From: Periplaneta americana
Taxonomy: Eukaryota > Arthropoda > Insecta > Blattodea > Blattidae
DNA: 64,000 nt
NCBI RefSeq assembly: GCF_040183065.1
Contig: NC_091120.1
Coordinates: 184,042,396-184,106,395, forward strand
Direction: 5' to 3'
Under the pieces are notes generated by a model, which had not been told where the DNA came from, ran no database searches, and saw nothing but the letters and a program-made list of their open reading frames with translations. The translations under genes were made by a program, and so were the position numbers. The number at the start of each line of letters is the position of its first letter. Within the stretch, counting starts at the first letter, position 1. This document shows, one piece after another, positions 1-9,841 of this stretch.

Positions 1-245
1 ATTTTTATTATTATTATTAATAAATTGGGAAACATCGACATTTCCATAAACAGATTTAATAACTACCGAAGTGACGGACAATCCTGTATCGATTGTTTAA
101 GATACTTTCAGATTCATTTAACTTAAACTATAGATGCCATAGGTCTTAACTTTAGAACCTCTTAGTTCTATAATTTCCAAAGTGATGGTAAAAAAATTTG
201 GGATAAGAAGTATAAACCGGACTCTCCCCATCCCATTTCCTTCTA

Positions 246-740
246 AGTGTGAGACGATATCTAAACACACGATATGGTGAAGGGTGGATAGGTAGAGGAG
301 GACCTGTACCTAGATCACCGGATTTAAATCCTTTGGATTTCTGTGTATGAGGTTATGCAAAAATTCTAATTAATACAACAGACATCACAACACCTGAAGT
401 CGACCTGGTTGGCGAGTTGGTATAGCGCTGGCCTTCTATGCCCAAGGTTGCGGGTTCGATTCCGAGCCAGGTCGATGGCATTTAAGTGTGCTTAAATGCG
501 ACAGGCTCATGTCAGTAGATTTACTGGCATGTAAAAGAATTGCGGGACAAAATTCCGGCACATTTGGTGACGCTGATATAGGCTAACCTCTGCAGTTACG
601 AGCGTCGTTAAATAAAACATAACACTTAACATTTAACACCTGAAGAATTGCAGCAGCGGATGCCTACCAAGCAAATGAAGAATGATCCAGGGTTGTTCAA
701 GCGCATTCTTTGGGTCTTTGAGAAGAAGACTAGACAGATT
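246..740 (+). pseudogene. DDE transposase relic (Tc1/mariner-like), split by a SINE
   Basis: Plus-strand translation between the SINE flanks gives a fragment ending in RSPDLNPLDF (AGA at 312), the C-terminal catalytic-Asp region of Tc1/mariner-type transposases, followed by residues resembling the WGYxK stretch with W replaced by stop TGA at 348-350. Coding similarity seems to resume after the SINE at 635. No terminal repeats were identified. The family is inferred from the SPDLxPLDF signature and from similarity to the 46695-47664 element. The copy is dead because of the stop, the truncation and the SINE. Confidence 0.55.
400..634 (+). mobile_element. tRNA-derived SINE with perfect 11-bp target duplication
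   Basis: The 5' head has an A-box-like TGGCGAGTTGG (410-420) and a B box GGTTCGATTCC (452-462), the internal RNA polymerase III promoter layout. The body runs to GAGCGTCGTTAAATAAAA. The direct repeat AACACCTGAAG at 389-399 and 635-645 bounds it exactly. The same body occurs on the minus strand at 19041-19252 and 25387-25568. It interrupts a transposase relic. It is not a tRNA gene, because the head is fused to a conserved non-tRNA body. Confidence 0.92.
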
Positions 741-1149
741 CCTTCAATTGCATGGTCAGCATTTTGACCTGCTATAAAATTCTTCATTCTATATTGTACC
801 TTATTTATCCATACACTTACTGTTGTTCAAAATAAAAAAGTTTCTTTGGGTATATTCAATCTCATTTCTGTGGTGTTGAAGCCGAAATTATTAATTTTAC
901 TGAATCGTGATTCATAAATAAAGTAAAATTGTCACTGCGTTTGTTGGAATTAGTACTTAGTATTCAGAGGGCCCCAAACATCACAAAATGGTATCTCATA
1001 AACAGTTAATTTGCGGACCCATGTTTACTGAACTTTTTATTGCTTGTCTTCATTTTTACTACTCATCTCTAAATTTTCACAATCACTTTCGAAAAGGAAA
1101 AACACACACACCTGCCTTTGGGCAGAACACTATGAATGAATATACTAGT

Positions 1150-2890
1150 AGGGTCAGAAAGTACCGGAACTTCGGGTGGCAACGCCATGCTCTATAAGCA
1201 ACTTCTTTGCCTTGTCCGTGTGGTATGTGACCTCTCTCAAGGCGTATATCTGCTAGCGTCCATACCACTTCTCGAAAAATACCTGCAGCCCATCTTTGGT
1301 TACTTCCTGCAGAGCGCTTGTCGCATGAATTTTTTACCTCTTCGGCTGACGCAAACCGCCATCCCGTCAGAAGGGATTTGACCTTTGGAAATACAGTAGA
1401 AACTCGATTATCCGTCACCCTATTAACCGATTGGTGGATTATCCGTCTGTCTTTCTCTCGCTTTTTTTCTGCAGAAATATATAAAGTACTGTATATTGTA
1501 TTAGCACGTTATTTTTTCTATAGTGTATTATTACAAGCCTTTTCTCTTACACACTATGGTCTACTGTTAGAATTGTCCTACTGTATAACTTCTATATAAA
1601 AGTCTTGTACGGGTGTCAAAAGAAATCTTGTGCTAAGCATCTGGAAAAAAAAAGTGTAAATAATTGAGTGGTTTGTGGAAAGAGTCACTGTGGCTCATCT
1701 CGCATCAGAATACGAGTATGGAGTGTATAAAGTACGTAAATCTACAACACGAGACCTTCGCTATTCGTATCTTTCAACAGACAGGCATTACAAGGACTTT
1801 CCTTGCCCTTTAAAACCCGTCGTTGATAACTAGACTTAAATTAGTGAATTTGTGATCCACTACCTAGCATGTTAAATAAAAGGCCATAGAGGAAATTACC
1901 GAAGTGTAAGTATTATTCACTAAATTTACGAAAACTTTTATGGTACGGATTATCCGAATTTTTCGATTAACCGTTCAGCCCACCCCCTTCATTACCACGG
2001 ATGATAAGAGGTTCTACTGTAAGTAGAAATCTGCTGGAGCAAGATCTGGAGAATATTGTGGCTGTGGAAGGACAGGTACGAGTATTTTGTGTTGTGCGAG
2101 GAATTCGCTCACCAAGAGCGACCGATGGGCTGGAGCATTGTCATGATGGAGAATCCAATTCTGTCATTGCCACAAGTTGGTCTTCTTCGTCGAACTGCAC
2201 CACGAAGACGCTGAAGAATTACAACATACGTCTCCTTACTGACAGTTCGACCCTCAGGAATAAACTCGAAATGTACGAGACCCTGGATATCGAAGAAACT
2301 TCAAGCATTTCTTTCGCCTTTGATCGGTCGGCACGGAATCTCTTTTGCCGTGGTGAGCCGGGAGATTTCCACGTTGAAGACTGCCGCTTTGGCTGCGAAT
2401 CGTAAAGGAAACACCATGTCTCGTTACCTGTGATCACTCTGTGCAAGAGAGTTGGATCCTGGTCCACCCTGTCAATCAGGTCTCCACTAATCAGTTGCCG
2501 CTCTTCCCGCTGCTCATCTGTTAGGCTTCTTGGAACAACGTGCTCACACACACGTTGCATTTTCAAATCAATGTGGAGAATGGATTGCACAAAACCATGC
2601 GAAATGCCTAACAAAGTAGCCATATCATCTATTGACTCCGGTCTCGTCTAATTTCTTGTGCAACTCGAGCTATCATTTCTTCCGTTCTTGCCGATCTGTC
2701 TTCCTGGACGTGGATCATCCGTTGAAAGACGGCCACTTGTGAAGCGCTTGTGCCACTCATATACTCGGGTCCAAAACATGGCTTCTCCATACGCTTGGCG
2801 CATGAGTGCCAAAGTCTCAGTAAATGTTTTATCGAGTTTAACACAAAATTTAATGTTACCTCTCTGCTCTTTAAAACCCATTTTACCATA
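1150..2890 (-). pseudogene. mariner-like transposase pseudogene, interrupted by a pogo-type MITE
   Basis: Minus-strand reading from about 2890 down gives a start MGFKEQRGNIKFCVKL, an N-terminal helix-turn-helix region (AYGEAMFWTRVYEWHKRF), then VITGNETWCFLYD, HDNAPAHRSL and YSPDLAPADFYL, and resumes beyond the MITE as FPKVKSLLTGWRFASAEEV. These are the ordered signatures of a mariner-type DDD transposase of about 340 residues. The first catalytic Asp (family pattern TGDETW) reads Asn here, and several frameshifts divide the fragments (2648-2881, 2219-2623, 2025-2220, then 1150-1393). No terminal repeats could be placed with confidence. Confidence 0.85.
1394..2019. mobile_element. non-autonomous pogo/Tigger-type MITE (626 bp)
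   Basis: The left end reads CAGTAGAAACTCGATTATCCG and the right end is its near inverse (CAGTAGAACCTCTTATCATCCG on the minus strand). TA lies on both sides (1392-1393 and 2020-2021). CAG...TTATCCG ends with a TA duplication are typical of the pogo/Tigger group of Tc1/mariner. No transposase is seen inside. It sits inside the mariner relic between codons for ADFYL and FPKVK, so it is younger than that relic. Confidence 0.85.
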
Positions 2891-2910
2891 TATACCTACA
2901 CGTCTTCACT

Positions 2911-2968
2911 AAACGAAGCGGAAAGCTGCACTGTATTACATGTCTTCACTAAACGAAGCGGAAAGCTG
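2911..2968. repeat. short direct duplication upstream of the mariner start
   Basis: The 26-bp block GTCTTCACTAAACGAAGCGG plus AAAGCTG occurs at 2911 and again at 2943, a period of 32 bp. It lies just upstream, in minus-strand terms, of the mariner start. It may be a duplicated subterminal transposase-binding region, but no TIR was seen to prove this. Confidence 0.6.
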
Positions 2969-3049
2969 AATTGTATTTCGATTGGTTTCCGGCTACGTTA
3001 GTCTTCCCCATTCTCATGCGCAGCCGCACTGAGTCTGTACGCCTGCAGA

Positions 3050-3050
<1 letters not shown>

Positions 3051-3108
<58 letters not shown>
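3051..3108. repeat. (TA)n microsatellite
   Basis: A perfect TA dinucleotide run of about 58 bp. ORFs crossing it on both strands encode only IYIYIY and are not genes. Confidence 0.97.
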
Positions 3109-3111
<3 letters not shown>

Positions 3112-3169
3112 ATAGCATATATATACAAAGTCATAAATATTTACTATTTGTTAATGATTTAAAAAATCT

Positions 3170-3310
3170 TTCGCGCCATCAAAAATATTGCTGACTTCCA
3201 GTCCCTTCAACGTGACATTGAAGAAAATCTGAACAGATTGGCGATGACTAATGCCGTTAACATTTCAAGGGAAATTACTTCACGACAAAAGGTATATCTG
3301 AATGCTGTAT
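3170..3310 (+). pseudogene. possible non-LTR reverse-transcriptase scrap
   Basis: Plus-strand translation contains IADFQSLQRDIEENLNRLAM, which looks like the segment after the YADD motif of Jockey/R1-type reverse transcriptases (a 'D..LQ.Dl..l..W' pattern). It is only about 45 codons, with no diagnostic catalytic motif and no defined ends. The rest of 3110-4440 holds no other recognisable gene. Confidence 0.3.
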
Positions 3311-4018
3311 GTGTTTTTCTAGAAATGTCAAATGTAGGCCTCTTGTCATGCAGAAGTAGCAACCATTAATATGGCTTGTTGATTTTCGCCACATCATAGG
3401 TATACAAATATGAGTTACATCACGTTTTGAGCAGAAAATCATTTTGTGAACGAATGAAACCGATCCCTCCCAGCGTATGACTCTTTGCAGTGACTACTGG
3501 TGGAAGGAGGACAGATTTATACCACTCATAACTGACAAAGGTTTGGTACGATAGAACAACTTCCCAGAAGCATATTTTCATCTTTAAATTTTGTATAAGT
3601 AATCCTGTAACTGAAAACTGTGCCGTGATGTGACATTTTACGAGCCATTTTCGAAAAATCAATGTGTGCACCTGGACTAAAAACATGTATCATCTGCATG
3701 GAGGTAAATTTCATGTTGGGTAATGTTATCTTTAAAGAAGTGCGATTATGGTTTGGAAAAGTTGTCTTGCTTCACAAGAGCGTATTATTCGGCAGCTGAG
3801 GGATTACATAAATTCTTGATCCTCCAAGGTTAATAACCACCTTTATAAATTTTTGCCGTAAGTGAAACCAGTTCTGGCTGCATCCCTGCACCTGCCTAAT
3901 TAATATTCAGATAAATATTAACCTCTCGTTTGAAGTTTAGTGTTGCCAGTGGCGTACGCAGAATTGTCAAATATTGTCAAATATTTACAATTTACATTGT
4001 CGGTACTTTAAATTTTGT

Positions 4019-4019
<1 letters not shown>

Positions 4020-4049
<30 letters not shown>
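4020..4049. repeat. (ATT)n microsatellite
   Basis: An ATT trinucleotide run of about 30 bp in otherwise unannotated AT-rich sequence. Confidence 0.95.
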
Positions 4050-4447
4050 GTCATGAATATATCCTTATAAAATCTTTGAAACGTATTTTTTTCAGAGCCA
4101 TCCAATTTTTAGCAAATTTTAACTTCTATTTAATTTTGCATAATTAAAAATGCTTGTGTCATTATTACACTTAGAAAATAATCATACATATTTAGGCCTA
4201 TATGATAGGTAAACGAGTATGGATAAAAACGATAGTCAAATCTAAATGTGTCACTTTTTTAAGTTAAAGGGGTGTTCAAACCCGGTAGCCACCCCCTTGC
4301 GTACGCCCTTGGGTGTTCCAATTACACGTACAATGTAAGTCATTTAATTTCCTGAATTAAATAATGATAGTTTCTAATCCAATGCGTATTCCAATTTCTT
4401 CCATAGTTCCTTATTTGTGCATATGTTTGCACTCAATCTTTATGTAG

Positions 4448-4995
4448 ATTCTTCGCCCAACAGTGCATATTACTGTGAAATCCCAGGCACCAAGTCACTT
4501 AATTGAGTGCGCTCCTTGTATTTATTTTATTTTATTAAGTTATTTTACGACGCTGTATCAACATCTGGGTTATTTAGCGTCTGAATGAAATGATGGTGAT
4601 AATGCCGGTGAAATGAGTCCGGGGTCCAGCACCGAAAGTTACCCAGCATTTGCTCGTATTGGGTTCAGGGAAAACCCCGGAAAAAACCTCAACCAGGTAA
4701 CTTGCCCCGACCGGGATTCGAACCCGGGCCACCAGATTTAGCGGCCAGACGCGCTGACCGTTACTCCACAGGTGTGGACCGCTCCTTGTATAATGGCAGT
4801 TGACTTAATATATTATGTCAACGTAAATCGAACTTGGAGTCAGCCACAAAGGGGTAAAACACTAGAGGAAGGGGATTCGATCCGGTGCTATGGATTGCAC
4901 TTCGGCGTAGCTCAGTGGTTAGAGCACTTGGTATGTAGAACCAAGGACCCGAGTTCGAACCCGGCGCCGGAGCGAATTTTTCTCCTCTAATAATC
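4448..4995 (+). mobile_element. tRNA-derived SINE (family S2), interrupted by another SINE
   Basis: This element is the same family as 13433-13665 and 13745-14027. It has an AGTGCATAT...AAGTCACT-GAGTGCGCTCCT leader, ATAATGGCAGTTGAC, GGAGTCAG-CCACAAAGGG, then a tRNA-like head GGCGTAGCTCAGTGG (4903 on) with B box AGTTCGAACCC and the tail GGAGCGAATTTTTCTCCT. It is broken at 4510-4521, where a second SINE inserted. Having the tRNA-like part near the 3' end after a long leader is unusual for a SINE and is shared by all copies here. Confidence 0.85.
4522..4779 (-). mobile_element. nested tRNA-derived SINE (family S3)
   Basis: The target duplication CGCTCCTTGTAT lies at 4510-4521 and 4780-4791, so the insertion is 4522-4779. 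Read on the minus strand it starts with a tRNA-like head (GTGGAGTAACGGTCAGCGCG, B box GGTTCGAATCC), then a body with GAGGTTTTTTCCGGGGTTTT and ends in TTAATAAAATAAAATAAA. A body fragment of the same family is at 30995-31130. Confidence 0.9.
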
Positions 4996-5681
4996 ATAGG
5001 CATTTTAGGCAATGTCCTCAGCTTCTGATTAGTCAGTGTTTTCTAACATCTCGGAAAATAAGATATAACCCTCCACTTAACCAACAATTTATAACACACA
5101 ACTGGTGATGACAGTATTATGCTAAATGTAGAAGTTAGCTATTATAAGAAGCGTTTTCTCTTTAAAGAAACTTTTATTGTACATCAAACAATCTGAAGAC
5201 CTATGTCAGAAGCAAAACGTCAGAGCAAATGACCCACACAGACACAATTTATGCTGGCATCTTTGATTGACAATAGATTGTAAACTTCTAAATGTCACCA
5301 GTAAGAACTTCAGTTATTAAATGAAATACACCGGAGCTGGTAGCTCAAACTTCGCAATGACTTAAAACTTTAGAAATGTGATGGTTACTTACAATGGTTT
5401 TAGTTTTTGTTTTGTATACTCGTACTTTGAAATATATTAGACGCCATAATGCCACTGCTATCAAATAGCCGTACCTACGACTGAAACCTCATTGTCGATT
5501 CATGCGATAAGAAAATTGGATTGGAGAAAGTCTACCTTGTCCTCCTTTCAACTACTTTAATACAGTATCATTAAAAAAGTAATATTCAGAGATATTATGT
5601 TTCCAAAAGATACGTCTTCAATTTCAATAGAGTGATGATCAACTTGGCCCCGATTCTTGTGACTGTAGCGCCATAGATTAT

Positions 5682-5701
5682 GATTATTATTATTATTATT
5701 A

Positions 5702-5750
<49 letters not shown>
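5682..5750. repeat. (ATT)n microsatellite at the LINE-A 5' junction
   Basis: A TTA/ATT array of about 69 bp that ends exactly where LINE-A sequence begins. The same motif in the same strand phase continues beyond the 3' end of the LINE at 6567-6613. Confidence 0.95.
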
Positions 5751-6564
5751 GAAAGTTTGGAATTGAACGGGTTACATCAGCTGCTTGTTTATGCAGATGA
5801 TGTGAATATGTTAGGAGAAAATCTACGAACGATTAGAGAATATACGAGAATTTTACTTGAAGCAAGTAAAGAGATAGGTTTGGAACTAAATCCCGAAAAG
5901 ACAAAGTGTATCATTATATCTCGTGACCAGAATATTGTACGAAATTTAAATATAAAAATTGGAAATTTATCCTTCGAATAGATGGAAAAATTCAAATATC
6001 TTGGAGCAACAGTAACAAATATAAATGACAATTGAGAGGAAATTAAACGCAGAATAAATATGGAAAATGCGTGCTATTATTCCGTTGAGAAGCTTTTGTC
6101 ATCCAGTCTGCTCTCAAAAAAGCTGCAAGAATTTATAAAACAGTTATATTACCAGTTGTTTTGTATGGTTGTGAAACTTGGACTCTCACTTTGAAAGAGG
6201 AACAGAAGTTAAGGCTGTTTGAGAATAAGGTGCTTAGGAAAATTTGAGACTAAGAGGGATGAAGTTACAGGAGAATGGAGAAAATTACACAACACAGAAC
6301 TGCACGCATTGTATTCTTGACCTGACATAACTAGGAATTTTAAATCCAGACGTTTGAAATGGGCATGTAGCACGTATGAGTGAATCCAGAAATGCATATG
6401 GAGTGTTAGTTGGGAGGCCGGAGGGAAAAAGACCTTTCGGGACGCTGAGACGTAGATGGGATGATAACATAGGAATGGATCTGAGGGAGGTGGGATATGA
6501 TCAGGATAGGGACCGATGGCGGGCTCATGTGAGGGCGGCAATGAACCTCCAGGTTCTCTAAAAT

Positions 6565-6566
<2 letters not shown>
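5751..6566 (+). mobile_element. 5'-truncated non-LTR retrotransposon, LINE-A family, decayed
   Basis: The translation opens at [20 protein letters not shown], the reverse-transcriptase YADD catalytic box, followed by [28 protein letters not shown] and the C-terminal REVGYD...NLQVL end. In-frame stops (after NLSFE and elsewhere), frameshifts and a deletion around 6120-6130 kill it. Homologues in the window are 11521-12278, 20775-21074, 21213-21486, 25982-27103 and 44966-45886. I recognise this as an insect endonuclease/reverse-transcriptase type element, but its clade cannot be settled by eye. Confidence 0.9.
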
Positions 6567-6616
<50 letters not shown>

Positions 6617-6653
6617 AGGAGAGTCCCGATTATTCGGACTATATGAGCCGAGG

Positions 6654-7268
6654 AGGAAGGCAGAAAATAAATACTGGAGAATGCTAGGTTTGCAGTGAAA
6701 GACCTGCCCTTGGGCAGAACACTTATTTATGTATGTATGTATGTATGTCTGTCTGTATGTGCCGTGTGGAGTTGCTAGTCTCCCATCGGGTGCCTCCCCA
6801 GGCGGCGGATAGGGGAATGTTCATCAGATATGGATGGTACCGGGGAAATAAAATACCCGGGGCAGACCAAAACTAGCAGCTGCTGCCTTGCATAGAGACG
6901 TTGGTTCTTCAAAGGTTAGAGGAAGAAAACCTCAAATAAAAATTACCTGGTCCTCCAGGTTGGTAGTTGATGCAATAAATCAGCTCCCTATTCATCCAAA
7001 AAAATAACAATGCTAAAAAGTCCAAAGTGATTAAACCGGATGGATTTTGGAATGGATTCCGCCAGGAAGAGGAACGAGGGGAAGACCAAGGAAAACCTGG
7101 ATAGACGATATAAGAAGTGGAATGAAGGAGAGAGGCTTGGAAGAACGGGATTGGGAGGCAAAAGAAGAATGGAGGAAGAAGATAAGAATTTAAACACTTT
7201 GTATACAGGAAGATGTAGTTTACATTGTAACCCTGTTAATGATGTATGTATGTATGTATGTATGTATG
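6654..7268 (+). mobile_element. composite LINE insertion (LINE-C tail plus internally deleted LINE-D)
   Basis: GAGCCGAGG occurs at 6645-6653 and 7269-7277, giving a 9-bp target duplication. Inside, in order: a LINE-C 3' end (AATGCTAGGTTTGCAGTGAAAGACCTGCCCTTGGGCAGAAC, in pieces from 6670), a (TATG)n run at 6726-6760, a GC-rich 5'-leader-like block at 6752-6990, a LINE C-terminal coding end (7056-7191) with RGRPRKTWIDDIRSGMKERG, and a (GTAT)n tail at 7241-7268. The jump from leader to C-terminus implies an internally deleted LINE-D copy. Confidence 0.7.
7056..7191 (+). pseudogene. LINE-D protein C-terminus
   Basis: The frame reading GRPRKTWIDDIRSGMKERGL then ERDWEAKEEWRKKIRI ends in TAA. This is the basic, W-containing C-terminal tail common to insect endonuclease/reverse-transcriptase LINEs. 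The longer ATG-initiated ORF overlapping it (7040-7330) is an out-of-frame shadow. No reverse-transcriptase core is present. Confidence 0.65.
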
Positions 7269-7559
7269 GAGCCGAGGGCAACCCGGATAATACGGAGGGT
7301 GAGAGAGCTAAGTGGTTTTTGATCCTGTAATCTAAAGGAACAAAGGTCGGATCCGTTCATGTAGAATGACGTTAGTCAGGTGCATAATAAACGAGTTTTT
7401 ATTCATGATACAGTATGCAATTGACTTAAAAAATAATTATTGTTTAATACTGTATATAGGTACACTACTGTAATTAAAAAAAAAGCTATCCGGATAACAC
7501 GAAAGCCCGGACAATCGGGACTACTGTATTTTATATATAATGCAATAGCAGCATCTCTC

Positions 7560-7810
7560 TGTCCCAAAATCTACACTCTTATCTTATTTTCTCAACCTTC
7601 TAAATCTTCTCATTCCGTTCTCCTAACTTTTTTCTTCACATCTTACTTTCTTGACTTCCTTCATCCAAATGTTTCGAGGTCTGCCTCTTCCTCTTCCACA
7701 CGGAATCCATTCTATAATAATCGCTTTGGCAACATTTCATCTCCCAACAGTTTCAAGTGTCCATACAACTCCAATTACTCTGTATTGTCCATAATCAAAA
7801 ATGTAATTTT
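7560..7810 (-). pseudogene. LINE protein C-terminal remnant
   Basis: Minus-strand translation gives EWIPCGRGRGRPRNIWMKEV, the proline/arginine-rich C-terminal tail of LINE-C/D-type proteins. Frame is lost on both sides. The opposite-strand 171-codon ORF (7440-7955) is its shadow. From 7820 to 8640 nothing else is recognisable. Confidence 0.5.
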
Positions 7811-8650
7811 CCATATTCGTTTTCTGTCTAATCACCTCATTTATTATTCTTTTTGCGTTCGAAAATTACTCTCACAATTTATATTTTTACTCTATTTAAA
7901 TTTCTTCCGAAAACTTGCACGGCTTTTGTTTAGGAGTAACAGCAAAATCCAGTAAAACCTCATTCAAGTACTCTTTTCATTCACAACACATTACACCTAG
8001 ATTCGAAGTGTTTCCTGCACAAAGTCCAGCTAAATTCACAGAGTCTCTGGACTGGAAAGCAATGCAGTTACATTTGGGTGACATGGGAGAATACCGACAT
8101 TTAATCTAATCTGCCTTCCAGGTTTTTTGCGGTGCTAACAGTGCATTCTCTTCGCTTTCACTAAACGAAACATTCAACAGACTTTTTCAATGCATTCATG
8201 ATTCCTTCTACATTTTCCTTGAGAAAACTTTTTTTTTTTTTAAGATATTCTTCTTGACAGGTAAACTTCTGAACCTAGAAGTAGTGCAAACAACACTTTC
8301 ATTTTATAATTATGTTCAAATTCTAGTTTTTCAAACGAATTTAAGATAATTTACCGGTAGTTTTGTAAGACTACGATATTTCAGTCTTCAATCGGGGGCA
8401 GGGAAATACTTAAAATCCTGGACTATGTTATAGATTCAGTTCATATGTACAGGTTCGGCCAGTAAATAGGGTATTTTTTTTAATTTATTTCTATAAGGGC
8501 ATCGTAATGCATAAAAAAGTAAACCATATGAATAAAACAAACGACTAAACTGGAGAATTTCTGTGGAGCCGTTGAACCGTGCCGTTACGATGACAGGTTC
8601 AGAATGTCGCCAACATGATTCGGAATATTCATTATTACGTGGTCCTTATA

Positions 8651-9575
8651 CGAGGGGGATCCAGGAAATAACGACCGTTTTGTTGTAATAATTAAAAAAT
8701 ATATATTTAACTTACTTGAAAAAACAAAGTCTGTTACATAACTGAAGCTTCCTTTACTTCTCTACATAATCACCACCTACATTTAAACATTTGTCGTATC
8801 TGTTCACTAGCTTTAGAATTCCCGTGTTATACTCCTCTGCCGCCAGTTCATTAAGTCAGGTTTTCACTGTCTTCTTCAACTCTTCATCACTTCCAAAACG
8901 CGTACCACCCAGAAAGTCTTTCAGCTTAGTGAAAAGGTGAAAATCGCTAGGAGCAAGGTCTGGACTATAGGGCGGATGATCAAAGATTTCCCAACCGAAT
9001 TGATCCAGCAATTCTCGAGTTGAAGCAGCAGTGTGCGGGCGGGCACAGATTTTGTGGTAGCCAAGATGTTGCGACACAATTTCACCAAGCAAAAACGAGA
9101 AATGTCAGGAAAGGCAATATATAATTCGTCGAGTGATGTGCGCCTGTCTTGCAAGATTCTGTCGTTCACTTTAGTCTTCAGGTCTTCTGTGATGAGTGAT
9201 GGGCGTCCGGGTCGAGTTTCATCGTGGACATTTGTTCGCCCATTGTTGAACATTTCGCACCATTTTCTCACATTTCTTTCATTCATTACAGTATCACCAT
9301 ACACTTCTTTCAATTGCCGGTAAATTTCTGCAGGTTTCAAATGTCGGGCATTCAAAAATCGAATCACACTCCTCACCTCACAGTCGGCGGGATTATCAAT
9401 CACGTCGTTCATTTTGAAGTAACACAAAATGCACAATGGCGACTTGTTGCAACCAGTACTCACAACATTATGAGAACACATGTTAAGGAAGCCAGTTGAC
9501 CTTCAAACAAGGAAGGGGAGTCAGCTGCGCGGCGGGTATGCGCGAACGGTCGTTATTTCCTGGACCCCCCCCTCG
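8651..9575 (-). mobile_element. mariner element with TIRs, internally deleted (925 bp)
   Basis: The terminal inverted repeats are CGAGGGGGATCCAGGAAATA at 8651 and, on the minus strand from 9575, CGAGGGGGGGGTCCAGGAAATA, continuing as ACGACCGTT. TA flanks both ends (8649-8650, 9576-9577). A mariner transposase pseudogene fills the interior on the minus strand. The expected length for a full mariner is about 1.3 kb, so roughly 0.35-0.4 kb is missing. Confidence 0.95.
8770..9420 (-). pseudogene. mariner transposase with internal deletion and frameshifts
   Basis: The N-terminal part (about 9410 down) contains CEVRSVIRFLNARHLKPAEI and NERNVRKWCEMFNNGRTNVHD, the paired-type DNA-binding region, then RPGRPSLITEDL. 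The C-terminal part begins GEIVSQHLGYHKICAR and passes straight to PHTAASTRELLDQFGWEIFD, HPPYSPDLAPSDFHLF (third catalytic Asp of DD34D) and LNVGGDYVEK-stop. The join at CAR-PHTAA removes the segment with the first two catalytic Asp residues. A frameshift near 9090 and a Trp-to-stop near 8857 add to the damage. Confidence 0.93.
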
Positions 9576-9802
9576 TATTAGGTCGTGATGTTGTTTTTTT
9601 TTTAATTTGATGTTTTGTAAGATCTTAATTATTTTCTTTAGTTGGGTAATGCATTTTACAGGTTGCTATGGTTATTATAGCGTATTGTGAGCATGCGACA
9701 GTCGACAATTATTGTTAATACACATATTTAAATTTTTTTAAATTGAGAATATTCGGAATATGTATGATAAGAACTTTCTTGTGTTAAATATTAACGTACC
9801 TT

Positions 9803-9841
9803 GTTAACATGTTCCGACCTATTTTCGGTCATCTTCGGAAC
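9803..9841 (-). ncRNA. degenerate hammerhead-like ribozyme motif (PLE left arm)
   Basis: Minus strand: stem I GTT, core CCGAAGA (U4 changed to C), an extra T, stem II GACC-GAAAATA-GGTC, GGAA (A13 changed), AC-AT-GT stem III, T, then AAC pairing with GTT. Two core substitutions predict an inactive copy. The motif sits just inside the PLE terminal region. Confidence 0.5.

Larger units (their letters stand above)
6616..7526. mobile_element. pogo-like TIR element hosting a LINE insertion
   Basis: The left end CAGGAGAGTCCCGATTATTCGG and the right end (minus strand CAGTAGTCCCGATTGTCCGG) form imperfect inverted termini next to TA at 6614-6615 and 7527-7528. This is the pogo/Tigger pattern. The element starts exactly where the (ATT)n tail of the LINE-A copy ends. 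Its interior at 6654-7268 is a separate insertion. No transposase was seen. Confidence 0.72.

Noticed and set aside
1100-1140. LINE-C tail at CCTGCCTTTGGGCAGAAC
   Set aside because: Only about 25 bp match. Too short to call an insertion, though it resembles the 6690 and 18270 tails.
2949-3162. ORFs over the (TA)n run, and likewise over (AAT)n at 44895 and 47895 and (AG)n at 49743
   Set aside because: Translations are single-residue or two-residue runs produced by microsatellites.
4903-4972. Possible tRNA gene (cloverleaf-like head), also at 13937, 26516, 47797 and 56341
   Set aside because: Each head belongs to a longer repeated unit shared between loci, often with target duplications. Acceptor stems do not close properly, so these are SINE heads.
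7440-7955. 171-codon plus-strand ORF
   Set aside because: It lies opposite a decayed LINE C-terminus and has no domain. It is a shadow frame.
9033-9499. Plus-strand ORFs of 91-96 codons across the mariner
   Set aside because: They are complementary shadows of the minus-strand transposase.
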